Below, in pieces: positions 1 through 11,853 of a stretch of DNA of 64,000 bases. The first letter of the stretch is position 1. Every line of letters begins with the position of its first letter. This DNA comes from Cephalotrichum gorgonifer (Eukaryota; Ascomycota; Sordariomycetes; Microascales; Microascaceae). The position numbers were made by a program, and so were the translations under genes. Location: assembly GCA_900312665.1 (NCBI GenBank), contig ONZQ02000005.1:165290-229289 (forward strand), given 5' to 3'. Under the pieces are notes generated by a model. That model was not told where the DNA came from. It was given only the letters and a program-made list of their open reading frames with translations, and did no database searches.

Positions 1-388
1 CGAATGCCATGAGAACGCTTACATATCTCCGCTCCGTTCATCCACCCCGCACCTCATCTCGATCAGCAACCACTGACTTGAGTCAACACCACAAGACGAC
101 CTACACGAACCTCACTCGGCCTTCGAATCCAAGGACAACCCGAAGCTGGCAGCCTTTCTCGATGTTCCAATAAAGGTATTATATTGGAGAAAAAAATGCC
201 CCGCTCTATTAAAATGCCAGACCTCCCCATGTTCCCATTTCCGTCCCTCCTCTTTACCGCCGGTTAATAAAAGGAAGGTATCAAGGATATCAAGCGATTT
301 CTAATCAGGCCGAGAGCTGTCCCTCCCTCAGAGGCGCCCTGCGAGGCCCCATTACCCATTACGTATGTCTAAGTCTAACCCAGCTGCC
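1..388. other. 3' flank of the metallopeptidase gene
   Basis: No gene is visible here. The stretch lies downstream of the stop codon of the minus-strand gene that ends at 389 and probably holds its 3' untranslated region. The window edge prevents any statement about the next gene. Confidence 0.4.
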
Positions 389-2906
389 TCACTTCGATAT
401 AATGAGCGAGAAACCGTCAATGCCCTCGCCGTATGTGCCACCAACGCCGACGACATCGTAGCCCCTCGGCGGTATTACCATATATCTGGAGATAACAGAG
501 GTTAGTCCAAGGTCCCGAAACACCAAGGCAACGCAGATACCAGAAGGGATAAGAACTTACGGCGACCCGCCCTGCCGGCTGCCGTACGCCGGCGACTTCC
601 TCCCCACGCTCGTCAGGAACTGGATCCCCTCGATCCCGGGGCCGGATCCGACCCTGAGTTGGAACCCCGTCAGGTACTCTCCCCGCCGTATGTCCACTTC
701 GAACACGTCCGCTCTGCTCCCATCGCCCCCCGGCTTCGCCCCAAATAGTTGCGTTGACCCGTCGTCGTAGACGAACTCCAACCCGTCGAGCGATTGCCCG
801 TGGTATGCCATTATGCGCGAGAGGACCCTGTTGTTCTGCTTCGCATCACCCATGAAGACGATCTCGCACTTCTCCCGCCCGGCCCCCTCACGCCTCATCG
901 GGCCCGTGATCATCTTGCCCCGGTACGCCACCTTACCGCCGCCGAGCTTAAGGGTGGACGCCTTGGAGCACATCTGCTTGAGGTCCGGGATGTCGAGGGA
1001 TCCGCCACCGTAGGACCTGACGTGCACCCTCAGCTTCCCCCCCTTGCGTGGCTTCCCGGGTAACTTGCTCCGGAGGTCCTGTTCGTTGAGTATGACCTGG
1101 CGTTGCGGAGTGTTGTTCTCGACCGGATACTCGATCCACGCGCGGCATACCTCGTCGCCCTCGGCCACGATCTCGAGGAAGGATATGCCCGTCGCCGCCA
1201 TGGCTACCGCCTGGCTTCCTTCGACGGGGAACCCCTGCACACTTGTATCCGGGTGTAACACCGGATCGTTGGGTAGCTTGAAGCACGGGTGGCTCCTAAA
1301 CCGGAGACAGTCGAGCCGATGCCACTTGCACTCGTCCTCGGGCAGTACCGGCCCGCCCTTCGACTTCGTCCTCGTCGAGTACGCCTCCCTCGCTACAAAG
1401 GTCCGGTTCAGCAGTAGATAATCCTCCTGCATGATACCGACCTCCTGGTGTGGCATTCCGAACAGGTGTCCCACGCTGTGAAGATGCGCCCCGATCCCCA
1501 GGTTTGCCGCCTCCCATGAGGTTCCCGCCTGGTTCCCCTCGTTGGCAACGTACTGCGTGTCGGTCGGCGTGCAGTCCGTAAATGCTGGCGCAATCTCCTC
1601 GAAACTAGCGGGGTAGCTTTGTAGGCAGTGGGAGCCAAACATGGCGAGCTGAAGATCACCCCTCGAGCCTCCGCGCGCCGTGTGGGCCCTAACCGTCTTA
1701 GCCTCCGGGTCCCAGTGCGAATCCAGCACTATGACGCTGACGTATTGCTTCTGGCCAGGTAGGGGCCTGAAGTAGTTTTGGGCAGCCTCGGCGGCGATGT
1801 CGAAGAGGGGATCGCTCTCCCCTGCGGCGCTGTCACCGCATTGGTGTGCTGCCCTCTCGAGCTGCCTGAGCTCCTCGACGGTCTTGTCCGTCCGAATAAC
1901 ATGCACCCGGGCCTCGGAACGAAGAGTGCCTAGCTCGGCATCGCGGTAGTTTGAGCTTCCTAGGGCCCATTCCTCCTCGAACCTAAACGTTCTCCGCCCC
2001 AGTTTATTCCTCCACATCTGCTCGGCGGTAAAGGCCTGCCATAGGTATGCGGCCATGCGGAACTTGCGGATGGCGAGATCCAAGTCGTTCCCTTCCCTCT
2101 CGGCCCGGGCGGGCATCGCGTCGAACGTCTCGGGGGAGTCCTTGGCGACGAGGATGGCGAGTTGTAGCGGCGGCGTGTTCGTAGGAGGAAGCATGTGCAG
2201 GGTGAGGTAGGAGGCGTGTGGGGCAGCCGAGGACTGGCGGCTAAGCTTGGGATTCGAGAACTCGAAGCGTATCCTGTTGGGTCCGGGCTGGAGGTATATT
2301 AACGCCTTGAAGTGTGAGCTGCAGACGGGCCAGGTGATTGGGGGGAAGCCGTCGTCGAGGCGGGAGACGGTTAGGGTGCCGTCTATGGCCTGCTGCGAGG
2401 GGTCGCCTATGGTTCCGTTGACCAACATCGCCTTTTGGTAGACCTATCGAGTTCTGGAGTTAGATGCCGACTGACGGCCACAGGATTTGCCAGGCAAGGA
2501 CAGGCCGGCAGGCAGGATGAAAGCTTTAGACGGAACATACCCAGGCATTCTCGTGGACGTTGGTAACCTTGGGCGCATATGGTGAAGCAGGGGTCACCGA
2601 GCCGCCGTTCATAGGCGAGTAGCCGAGCCCGTTCACGCTGGCGACACTCCGCCTATATAAGCTGGGTGTGGCTGTAGGCGGAGGCCGCGGGGTTGACGGG
2701 GCCGACAGTGTATCCTTGACATCGTGAAGAAGAGCTGGAAGCGACGGGTCTGAGGTGCTGCTAACTGAGGGTGGCGTCAGGGACCCCTCTGTGGTAGTGG
2801 CGCCGCTCCCTCCGAGATCACTCGCGGTGTCGACGGAGTGCTCTGTCCGGAAGCTCGCCTTCGACCGCCGTCTCAATTCCCTAAAGTTGAACAGAGAAGG
2901 GGCCAT
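389..2906 (-). CDS. Putative zinc metallopeptidase (YIL108W-like) with C-terminal jacalin-like domain
   Basis: Three exons are modelled: 2906-2541, 2443-561 and 485-389, giving 781 aa. Intron 1 (GTATGT...TAG) restores the run AWVYQKAMLVNG. Intron 2 (GTAAGT, ACTAAC branch, CAG) adds a final exon ending in GIDGFSLIISK, a jacalin-like C-terminus. Residues about 1-110 are Ser/Pro/Thr-rich and probably disordered. The middle, about 115-590, resembles the fungal Metallopep family named after yeast YIL108W. The last ~140 residues resemble a jacalin-like lectin domain. The expected zinc site reads HSVGH at residues 444-448, followed by a Met-Pro-His-Gln stretch, so the usual catalytic Glu of HEXXH is Ser. 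Either the enzyme is inactive or this subfamily differs. The start is the first ATG of an open exon. Function in the cell is not known. Family assignment is from memory of motifs, without a search. Confidence 0.8.
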
Positions 2907-5900
2907 GAGGACTAGAGCAGGCCAGGACAGGCCGGCCTCGACTGGTAGAGGTGGGAGGTGAGAGGTGGTGGGTTCTGAGAAAAGACGACTATTCGTAATG
3001 CTGGGCGCGGGCGGGTCGGGGATTGTTTGGTTCTCGTATTATGCGGGAGTGGTGTCTTGGCTGTGGTGGAGGCGGATTCTCGACATTGGTCCCCTGCAAA
3101 ACGATTTCGCCTGACGTTTGTTTTCCCCCCTCCGGTTTTTTTTTTTTGAGTCGGAGGTTTTAGAGAGGAGACAAAAGAAGAAGAGAGAGAGAAGAGGAAA
3201 AGAAGGAAAAAGGAAAACGAAGCTAAGACCCCGATGTCAGAAGTCGAGGTAATTTGGCGCGAAAAGGAGCGCAGCAAGCTGAGGGAGTGGCGCTATTGTC
3301 ATAAACAAGGAAGGTGTGGATGGAATACGAGGAAGGAAAGAACATGGAGCACCAGCTACGGCGGAGCTTTCTCCCACTAAGAGAGGGAGTACTTGGCACG
3401 AGTATACTCGTCGTAGCTTGTTCCACCACCCAAACCTGGCAATTTGAACCCCACAGAAACGCAGGAGCTACTGCGCGGCGGCGTGTTGCGAGGGAAACAA
3501 GGACAAGGAGGAGGGCCGCCAGGAAAACCCCATCGGCGATTGTGTGATGTACTCGGTGTACTGTAACACCAGGCTGGTGGGCGAAGTTGGAGGAGGGACG
3601 ACGAGGAGGTGGTGTGAGATGAAATGTTTCGAAGTACGAGTATAACTATTACGAACACGACTACGACTAATACGTACAGAAAGCCAGCCTGGCACAGCCA
3701 TTATAGGATCGCATCGGATGTAAGTATTACTTGTAATACGAGGCCGTGAAGTAAGCCAGCCTGCTCACGGTACTTCACATGAGTGTGTCCGAGGCCCTAC
3801 CTGTGTGGTCCAGAAGCTAGGTATGTACAAGTACAGGTAGTAGGCTTCCCCCATTGGGGCTCGTATCCGGTAATATTGCCTGATCGGCAGGTCTGTCTTC
3901 TCCTCCCTCTTCCTGTCCCCCCTCAGAAGCTTTGATGCCAAGCACAAGGCACTGACTGACGAGGGGAGCTCGTCGCTCCCGCCGGGTTCGGGTGTTTGGG
4001 AAGGCGAATGGAAGATGGGCGATGACGATACAGATACGATACAGATACAGATAACAGGCTGTAGTTACACGAATCCGGTAGTCAGGAACAAATTGAGGGT
4101 GGCTTACTTACCCGCCCGCCCCACGTTTTTTATTCGCTTCTTTTCATTCTCTCTCCTTTATCTTCCTTTCTTTTTTTGCGCCTGCTGTTGTTTTCTTTAC
4201 TTATTTTCTGCGGGAGAGGCGAAGCCCGATCGGCCGCAAGAGGGGGGGCGGGGGCTGGATGACGACAAAAGCGGGCGTTAGCGACGGCGGGTAGGGAAGC
4301 AGGGCCTGCAGGAGGTGGGGAGTGTCATTTACAGGGTGGGTGGGCTGCCAGAGTGCTACTTTGCTACTTCTGATACGAGGCAAGCAATATAATACCGAGT
4401 ATAAAGGTAGTATGTGCTCGTATACTCGTATGTATGTATATATGTATGCCAAGACCCTGTCCAACTTTTTTTTGGCCTCCTGTCGGATGTCTTACACTCT
4501 CCCTTCCCTTACAAGTAAGTAGTGCGGGAGAGACATGTCGAAGATTGTGCATCAATTAAGTTAAGCAGCTGTTCATATCCTTCATAAACATAAACATATT
4601 CTTATTCTTTCGACCCGCACAGCCCCCACTCCAATTGGATCTTGGACCTTGACCTTGGCCTTATCAACGCCACGGTTAGGTGTATCCACCGCGAAAGTAT
4701 CCACCCTCCCCACCCGCCACCGTCAACCTCGAGCTGAAACATCCAAGGTCAGATCAAGGCCAAGCCTTTTGCGGAATCCTCGGTTGTTGTTCTCCGATAC
4801 CTATGTTCCTCTCTCATAACTACTCGTACCCGTACTTGTATTCGGATAGCCTTTTGACGTAATAGCCACCGGGACTTGTATATTGTAATATATATAACGA
4901 CCCGAGTCGACCCTGCCGGAAGGGAGATTATCGTTCCCCGGTCCGATCCAGGTTTCCTGATGCGAGATGGGCTCGAACTGAGAGACGTCAATGTGACGTC
5001 GACTTTTGGAGCGAACAGGGCAGGAACGTGTATTACTTCTGGGCCATAGCTCTTTGATGCACATGGCATCTCGCATCGAGATCTCCACAAGGCCTATCAC
5101 AAAGCTCGAGGTCCTGAATATGTCTTTAATCCAACCGTGGAACTCGCACTCTGGACCCCGTTCGATACTCTCTGCAGGATAATGCCAAGTCGAGAGAGGG
5201 AAGCCCATTGCTATGCAACCACTTCCAAGCGAACATCCGAACTCATACGAGTATGTCGTTCTTCTTTGGAAGCAGATATTTACTGCATGTGCTCGGGGAC
5301 CCCCCACTGCAAGCCACACGAAAGAGGTACCCAACGCCATTGGCATTTAAGATTGGGCATCCCCGTGTGCCTGTTCGCGCTATCTACGGTGGCACTCAGG
5401 GCGGTGACTTGGGAGCCTCCAGCCCTTGGTCGATTTTTGCCTAATTGAGATGTCCACTGCTATTATTATAGTTTCTCCAGCTGGCGTGGATGACGCAAGA
5501 TTGGCTTAAGGCCCAATGGACTCCAGCTTATCAAGGGCTATGACCGAAGGGCCTGAAGAGGAAGAGAAATGAAAAGGACAGAGAGAGAGAAAGGCCGAAA
5601 TATAATATGGGGCGCGACACTAATAGTGCTAGTCGTATCTTCCACCGCCCTCTGGTAGGAAAGGAGGGAGGGATCGATCTCGACTAACCCAGATCCAAGC
5701 TCGAGATAGACAGGCCATGATCTTCGCCACAAACCTGGCCACGTTTTTGATACAGAAGAGGGTGGGGGAGATTAGGAGGGGGATTGGCGTCGAGCTTTCC
5801 GATTCTGGTAATATCACCTACAAAGTACTTCCCACTTGGGAACTCGAGATCTCGATGGGCGTTGTCGGGATAGGTCTTGAAAAGCGAAAGGTATCGCGCC

Positions 5901-8900
5901 ACCCAACTTTGTTTTTTTAGGCGGGTTGCCGCTGGCGCCCGAGACGGCGCCGGCGGGACCCAATCAGTCCCCGAGGTGCCTGATTGTCATTGCTCGGCAA
6001 TGTCAGACGTCATTCGCGTGGTGGGACAAGACAAGGTCTGGATGTCGAACTTGTCATTCGACACTCTGTGTTATCCGCGCGGACGTATCGTGTTTGTCAC
6101 GGGTCAGTCTGAGGATGGATGATGGATGACAGGCAAACTGACGGGGAAGAAAGAACAAGCCAAAAGTCAAAATGTAGCGCCGAAACCCTCTTTTACCTTG
6201 CGACAGCGTCTAAACTCGGCTATCCTGAACCACCCCCGCCATCTCACACATCTTATTTTGAAGTGAGGAGCCGCCTGGCCCCGACCCTCGCTCCCCCTCA
6301 CCTGTCCCATGTCAAAGTTCGTCGGATGCTCCGGGGAGGCTCGGGACGCACAGGCCGGGCCCTCCCCATCCGCACTTGTGCAGGTAGTACGAGGGACTAC
6401 GTGGCACGGCGACACGGCGATAGGAAACATCATCGGCCGGGGCGGCCGTCGTTTTAGGAGCCGCCGGCGAATTTTCCAATGGGCTGGCTGGCTCGGGCCC
6501 GATACGTCGCGGTTTGACACCGGGAGGGTAGGCGGGCGCTTCGGCAACGCATGTGCGTTCCCGGTCCCTGCATGTAGTTGCACTACTCACATAATACGTT
6601 ACACCCACTCCAGAATGGAGTTTCTCTTCTGTTAGTTTTGGGTAGAGTTTGAATGCCAATAGTCGTACCTAGCCAAGTCCTGCGGGGCCCAGTCGCACTG
6701 ATGGAAGAGGGATCCGATATGGGCCCGCCATCTGATCTGGCTGTGCACCCAGTCATATCCTCGGAATATCCTCTCTCACAAAGCTGCGTAGATTGGACAG
6801 GGATCTAAATTGGATAAAGTAAGCCACGCGTGGGGCATGCATGGCCAAGGCTCCAGGTTGAGGTCCGCAAGGACGAGTACTAGTAAGAGCAAGGGGCAGG
6901 GTTCAAATTCAAAGCCCATGTCCCGCTTTTTGGCCAGACAACGCAGCTGGCGCCTCGGGAAATTGGTCCCGGCCTTCTTTCTCTTTCGACCTACGTTCTG
7001 TCGTCCGTCGCTGGGGAAGCGATGGAACGGAGATAAGCTGAGTGAGTACTTGTATACTCGAACAAGCAGAGGTATTACCCGCATTACCCACGTAAGATCT
7101 TGGATTGCCCATCCACACCTCTGTGCACCTATTACTGTATTACTTGCCCGAGCACCACATCGTAGACCGGGAAAGAATCGACTGGCATTGGCACGTGTGG
7201 CAGGATGGATGACAAGTCTCGCGGATCGGACTGCTCAAGATTCTAACGAGGAACCCTATCCATCCATCCTCGCTCTCTCTCTCTCTTGCCGTCCCGTTTG
7301 GGCGGCACATCTCAGGAAACCCAAAGGGTCGAATCGGGAATGGGATAAAAGTCCTTGAGCCGTGTGCGTTCCTAAAGGGGAAACCCGAGTTGCTTCGTCC
7401 GGGCCTTGGTGCTTGCCGGGCGGGAGATGGCCTTTGATTGAGTCTGGACTAGATTGGAAGACCCCCAGCTGTGACGGTCCCAAGAGGGCGAGGAGGGAAG
7501 TCGTGCCGTTCTGGTTTCGTTTCGTCGACAGTGTTTCGTACTTCGCTTAAGAATAGATATAGAGCTAAGCAGCCCAATGGCCTCTCCTCAGCAGAAGTCC
7601 CGCAGAACGGGTATCCCACGCATACAAGCACGCACACAGACCCTCGAAGTCGGCTAGCGTACCAGCGAAGAGAAACGGAGAACCGAGTTGCTTCATAGAG
7701 CAGCGCAGCCGGCTGGTGCGTGGGCCCGGCATGATCAAGGGCCGCCCCAGAGTGAAGGGTTCTGGGTTGGAAGAGGCCTAATTAAGTCTTAACTGGCATC
7801 ACGCCATCGCCATATTGTATGCCTAGCCCCTTTCATGGAGTCACGGCGAACGAGTAAGCAAGCACTTCCGATGTGTCCTCGGGTCCTTCAGCCCTGGGAT
7901 ATGCATGCCAATGAGCACCTGCAATTATGCTCGTAAGGCGATAGTTAGGATGGGGAGTGACCTATGAGAACCCTCCGAGAGGTTATGCGGGATGGAGTAT
8001 CTGACAGGGGGAGAGGAAGGGGGCGATGTATCTCAGTTGTAGCTCCGTGAGTGTGGGCCCTCTGAGGCCTCAATGCTCCTCTGACCGTCTTTGCTTGCCT
8101 GGCTGTCGTGTCTGGGTCCTTCCCTGGCCTGGCCAGGCCTGGCCCGTGTCCAACCGGGGATTCCAGGTCCTGGAAAGCTGATGTTACTGGTCGTAGGAAC
8201 CCAGGGAACCCATTGCATAGGTAATATTATTGCAAGTATACTCCGTGCAAGGATGCGCTGACTTGTACGAGTACTCTTTCGTACTTGTCTCGGTGATGAT
8301 GGCACGAACGAGGTGTCGACGTGACATTACTCGCGAGTCAGCCGTCACAAAGCACCAATCACTGCCGGATCGAGGCTCGTATGGTGGCATCCGCCGGTCA
8401 ATGCGTTTGCCTGTGCATGGTTGCTCCTTCCTCTGCTAAAGCAATCGTCGCAGCAGTTGCTACCCACTCGCAGGAAGGAAGGTAAGCCCACGAACACTGA
8501 GTAATGCGTACTTGTATCCCGGATGTATTTACCGTGCAACGGCGGTAACTGATACTCCCAAGTAATAAGTGGTAGTAGGGACCAGGGGCGGCAGACTCCC
8601 GGTTTCCACAGGAATCAATTTGCACTACCGCCCACCAACCCAACCCGCTCCCACCCAAAACCCACTGATGGGCAACCCGCTAAAACCTTGAAACTTTACT
8701 TTCTTGCAGCTAATATCCGGGCAACGGCAACAGGGAGAAAGTGAAAGAAATCTATTCCTTCCTTTGCGACGGGTCCCCCTTTGGCGTACCAAACATAACG
8801 CCCTCCGCTCCAATTGCAACCAACGGCAAACAGAATTTTCGTTTGCACTTCCCGACAAAAACCTCGACTTCTAAAAAAGTATCCCAGCTTCGCTCTTGCG

Positions 8901-9271
8901 CAAAAATAGGAGAAAGAAGAAGAGGAAGAGGGAAAAAAAAAAGGAGATATACCCTAAGGGTCTCAGATATCTACCTGCCACTCCGCCAGCCAGCCACGCT
9001 CGTTATCCCTCTCCGCACCGTCCAGAAGGGCGAAATCCATTCGCCCTCGAAACACTCGCTCCTTATCGGCCGCTCTCCCTCCTCCTTGTAACAAAGTATA
9101 TGCGTTAGCCGCCCACGTTCACCTTCGCATCCACATCCACAGCCACCGCTACGAGTACATTCCCTCTCCGAACTGAGACGAACGACGATCCGCCTGCGAT
9201 ACACTCGTGCCCCGAAATAACCCCCCCAACGAACGAACTCCTGAGAATCCCGACAAGTCCATGCGGAAAAT
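2907..9271. other. 6.4-kb gene-poor region
   Basis: No convincing gene was found. Open frames here are short, overlap on both strands and lack the GC-rich third positions of the real genes. It holds pyrimidine-rich sequence on the minus strand near 3120-3220, which is the likely promoter/5'UTR of the metallopeptidase gene. It also has purine-rich tracts near 8900-8945 and eleven exact TACRAGTA/TACTYGTA octamers. A 14-bp perfect palindrome (GGCCTGGCCAGGCC) lies near 8130. The last few hundred bases are the promoter of the Whi5-like gene. Confidence 0.5.
3635..5253. repeat. Cluster of dispersed TACRAGTA/TACTYGTA motifs
   Basis: Seven exact octamers by my reading: 3635, 3728, 3826, 4423, 4821, 4833 and 5246, with several one-mismatch relatives between them. 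They are not in tandem register and lie in AT-richer noncoding DNA. The same motif recurs at 7047, 8266, 8509, 9150, 11631, 11637, 27085, 33410, 42548, 42816, 43752, 57294 and beyond 62 kb. What they do is unknown. Confidence 0.6.
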
Positions 9272-9275
9272 ATGA
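9261..9275 (+). promoter_or_regulatory. Four-codon upstream ORF overlapping the Whi5-like start
   Basis: The sequence ATGCGGAAAATATGA encodes a four-codon uORF. Its stop codon overlaps the main ATG at 9272 in the form ATGA. If the transcript begins upstream, ribosomes would have to skip this ATG or reinitiate. The role is inferred, and only the sequence overlap is seen. Confidence 0.35.
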
Positions 9276-10515
9276 ATAGTATGGCGTCGTCGCACCTGAC
9301 CGTGAGCATGTCACAGTGGAAAGAGCCGGGTACGGTGGCAGATAAGGTGTTAAAGAGGGCAGAAGTCAGCAAGGTGAGTTTTTTCTCGTACGAGGAGCGT
9401 GGCAAGAAAGGGAACCAGGGGGGGATCCTTGGCTCGGCTTCGACTAAAACGATATACACATGGCAACCTACCTCGTGAGCCCGAGAGGCTAATCCAGTCT
9501 CTCCTTTTTCCAGATCGCCCGAAGATTACAGAATCGATTAGCGCTCGCGCAATTCAAGACGAAGCACGGCTGGGAGGACCTCACACTCGACACCATCGAG
9601 CCGAAAGTCGAAGAGGAGCGCCGCCGGAGGAGGCTCTTCGAGGGAGACGTCCTCTCCGACTCGTCCTCCAGCACCTCCGAGCTGCCCTACCCAAGCCGCG
9701 CGCTCATGAGCTCACCCCTCAAGGCGCCAGGCCCCATGTTCTCTGACGGTCTCGGGCCGTCCAGCGGGGGCGGGCGGCCGGGCCACCGCAAGCGCGGCTA
9801 CGTCGGGTCGCTGGACAGCGTGTCGGAGAGCCCCAGCAGCAAGCGGTACAAGCTGTCGCCGACGGCACACAAGTCGTTCCCCTCGGGCCACGCGACGTGG
9901 AAGGACATGCACCAGCTGGCGCAGTCGTCGCCCATCAAGCCCAGGCGCCAGCAGCACTTCACCACGCAGGCGGGGCCGAACCTCTCGTTCCTGACGTCGC
10001 CCACCTTCCCCATGATCCAGTCCGACGACGATGACGACCACCTCCCCATCCACTCCTTTAACGCCGGCAGCAGCCGGCGCTCGTCGCCGCCGAGGACCCC
10101 GCCCATGCGCAGCCGCGCGCTCAACACCCGGCGCAGCAGGGACAGGTTCCACGCCGTGGCCGACGCCGACCCGGAGCTCCCCAAGACGGGCGAGGAGGGC
10201 GCCGACCTCCTCCTCTACCTCGCGGCGTCTCCGTCACCCGCCGTCGGCGGCGGCGCGAGGAGCAGGATGGAGCCCCCGTCCACGCCGCCGCAGAAGTCGC
10301 GCGACATGGGACTGCCCTCGTCGGCCATGGTCACGCCGGGCGGCAGCAACCTCTTCCCCAACACCCCTGGCCAGAACTTCGACTTCTCCGACTTTGTCAA
10401 CATCACGCCGAGCCCCGCGCAGAAGCTGTGGAAGACGCCCGTGAGCCTCTCGTCCGCGCGGACGCCGATGAGCGTGGCGAGGCGGCGGCTCACGTTCGAC
10501 GACCCGCTGATTTAA
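9272..10515 (+). CDS. Whi5/Nrm1-like G1/S transcriptional repressor
   Basis: Two exons, 9272-9373 and 9514-10515, give 367 aa. The intron (GTGAGT...TTTTTCCAG) joins EVSK to IARRLQNRLALAQFK, restoring a Whi5-family motif (VAKRLQNRLALAxFKxxxGW type) at residues ~28-55. The rest is low-complexity and Ser/Pro-rich with many SP/TP sites, as expected for a CDK-regulated repressor of SBF/MBF genes. A second conserved-looking block, GADLLLYLAASPSP near residue 225, matches the GTB-like region of Whi5/Nrm1 proteins. A DDDDD acidic stretch lies near residue 165. Yeast Whi5 and Nrm1 are of similar size (about 250-300 aa). I cannot tell a Whi5 from an Nrm1 orthologue here. Two in-frame ATGs follow closely (codons 4 and 13), so the exact start is uncertain by a few residues. 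Confidence 0.82.
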
Positions 10516-11853
10516 GGGGAGCGCTATATATGGCTATAAGAACGATTTCTATATCCATCTTCTGTCCTGAGGCTACAGGGTCTGTCCTTGGCATGAGTTT
10601 GCTTTTGACTACCCGCGTCCTCACTTTCATAAATCCCATTGGCAAATTATCTCTTGCCGTTTTCCTTTGTCTTTTTGTGTACGACTTATATTCCCTCCGC
10701 CACCCCGACACTTCTCGTCGACTTACGTGGAGTTTTGGCCGTTGGATCCAGTGGAGTTCATATGGCGCCGGGCGTCGATTTTGCCACGAATGGACCATGA
10801 TTTTCGTTTTTCCTTTCTTTCTTTTTTGCATAATTCGACTCGTCTTTACTTTTTTTTCATTTTATTTCATCCATTTTACGTGGGACTTTTCTTTTTTGAC
10901 TAGTCACGGAGCCACACATCTTGGGAAGGGGGGAGGGAGCGAGGGTTGACATTCACTTTTTGCCTGGGTATACAAGGCTAATTCCGCCACAATGGCTTGC
11001 TGGTTGGACTATGGACGAGGGGGAGGGGAATATACGAGGACCTCATGTTAAGCCTTCCCTTCTTCTTTTTTTTTTTTTTAGAGGGGGGCGGGGGGGGGGG
11101 TCGTTTCTTCCTTGGAAAACGGAGCGTTAGTTAATTGGGATGGGATGGGGTTCTGGGGAATGAATGAATGGCGCGGGGCACTTTACGCGACCTTTTCGCG
11201 TGTCTCGGGAAGGGGAGGACGCGTTGTGAGGACGCGCCTGTGGGGAGGAAGACGCGAATTCTCGCGTCGCTATGCATGTCATTATGTCATTTATTGGTAG
11301 CCAATCAGATGTAAAGCATGTACCACACTCTTTCTTAGCCCTGCAGGTGATGATGCAAAGGACGGGGCGGGGCTTGCTGGCTGGATGCAGACAGGATATC
11401 CTTTGCCTGTTCAGCTTGGGGATTGGGGAAAGAGGGAGGGGTCTTTGGTTGACTGGGTGCCGCTGCCCCCTCTATGTCCTCTCAATGCCTTTGGTGACAT
11501 GTCATGCTCCTCGATCGTGGGAAAGGCGGGTTCGGGTGGGGCCGGCGCAGGCCGCGGCCATGCTCGTACTGAAGTACTCTGGTTGAACTTGATACAGGTA
11601 ACGACGAGTACTTGCCTGTACATGCCCAGGTACTCGTACAAGTATTGGATATGAATGCTGGCATGAACTCTTTCAGCTGGGCTTTACCTCCTCCATTGCT
11701 CCGCCCCCCGTTCCGTTCTGATCGGTCAAAACGGTATCAAAGTCCATTACGGAGAAACACCTCAAATAATCGATACCCGTAGACAGAAGAAAAGAAGAGA
11801 GAAAGAGAATTAACAAAAGGCTAGAAACAGACGAGGTTCCACAGGTAAGCGCC
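10516..11853. other. Intergenic region between convergent Whi5-like and HET genes
   Basis: The two genes converge, so this holds both 3' flanks. A poly-T run followed by long G runs lies near 11060-11105. Two overlapping TACTYGTA/TACRAGTA motifs lie at 11631-11644. No coding frame is convincing. Confidence 0.5.

Noticed and set aside
4801..5346. 181-codon minus-strand open frame with six Cys and a weakly hydrophobic N-terminus, resembling a small secreted protein.
   Set aside because: It contains three to four copies of the dispersed TACRAGTA motif, lacks GC bias at third positions and has only a weak signal-like segment. It is more likely chance.
6896..6930. GGGTTCAAATTC resembling a tRNA T-loop.
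   Set aside because: Arms do not pair and no cloverleaf is possible in either direction.
8125..8145. GGCCTGGCCAGGCC palindrome as an operator.
   Set aside because: It is a single occurrence in GC-rich sequence, with no adjacent gene to give it meaning.
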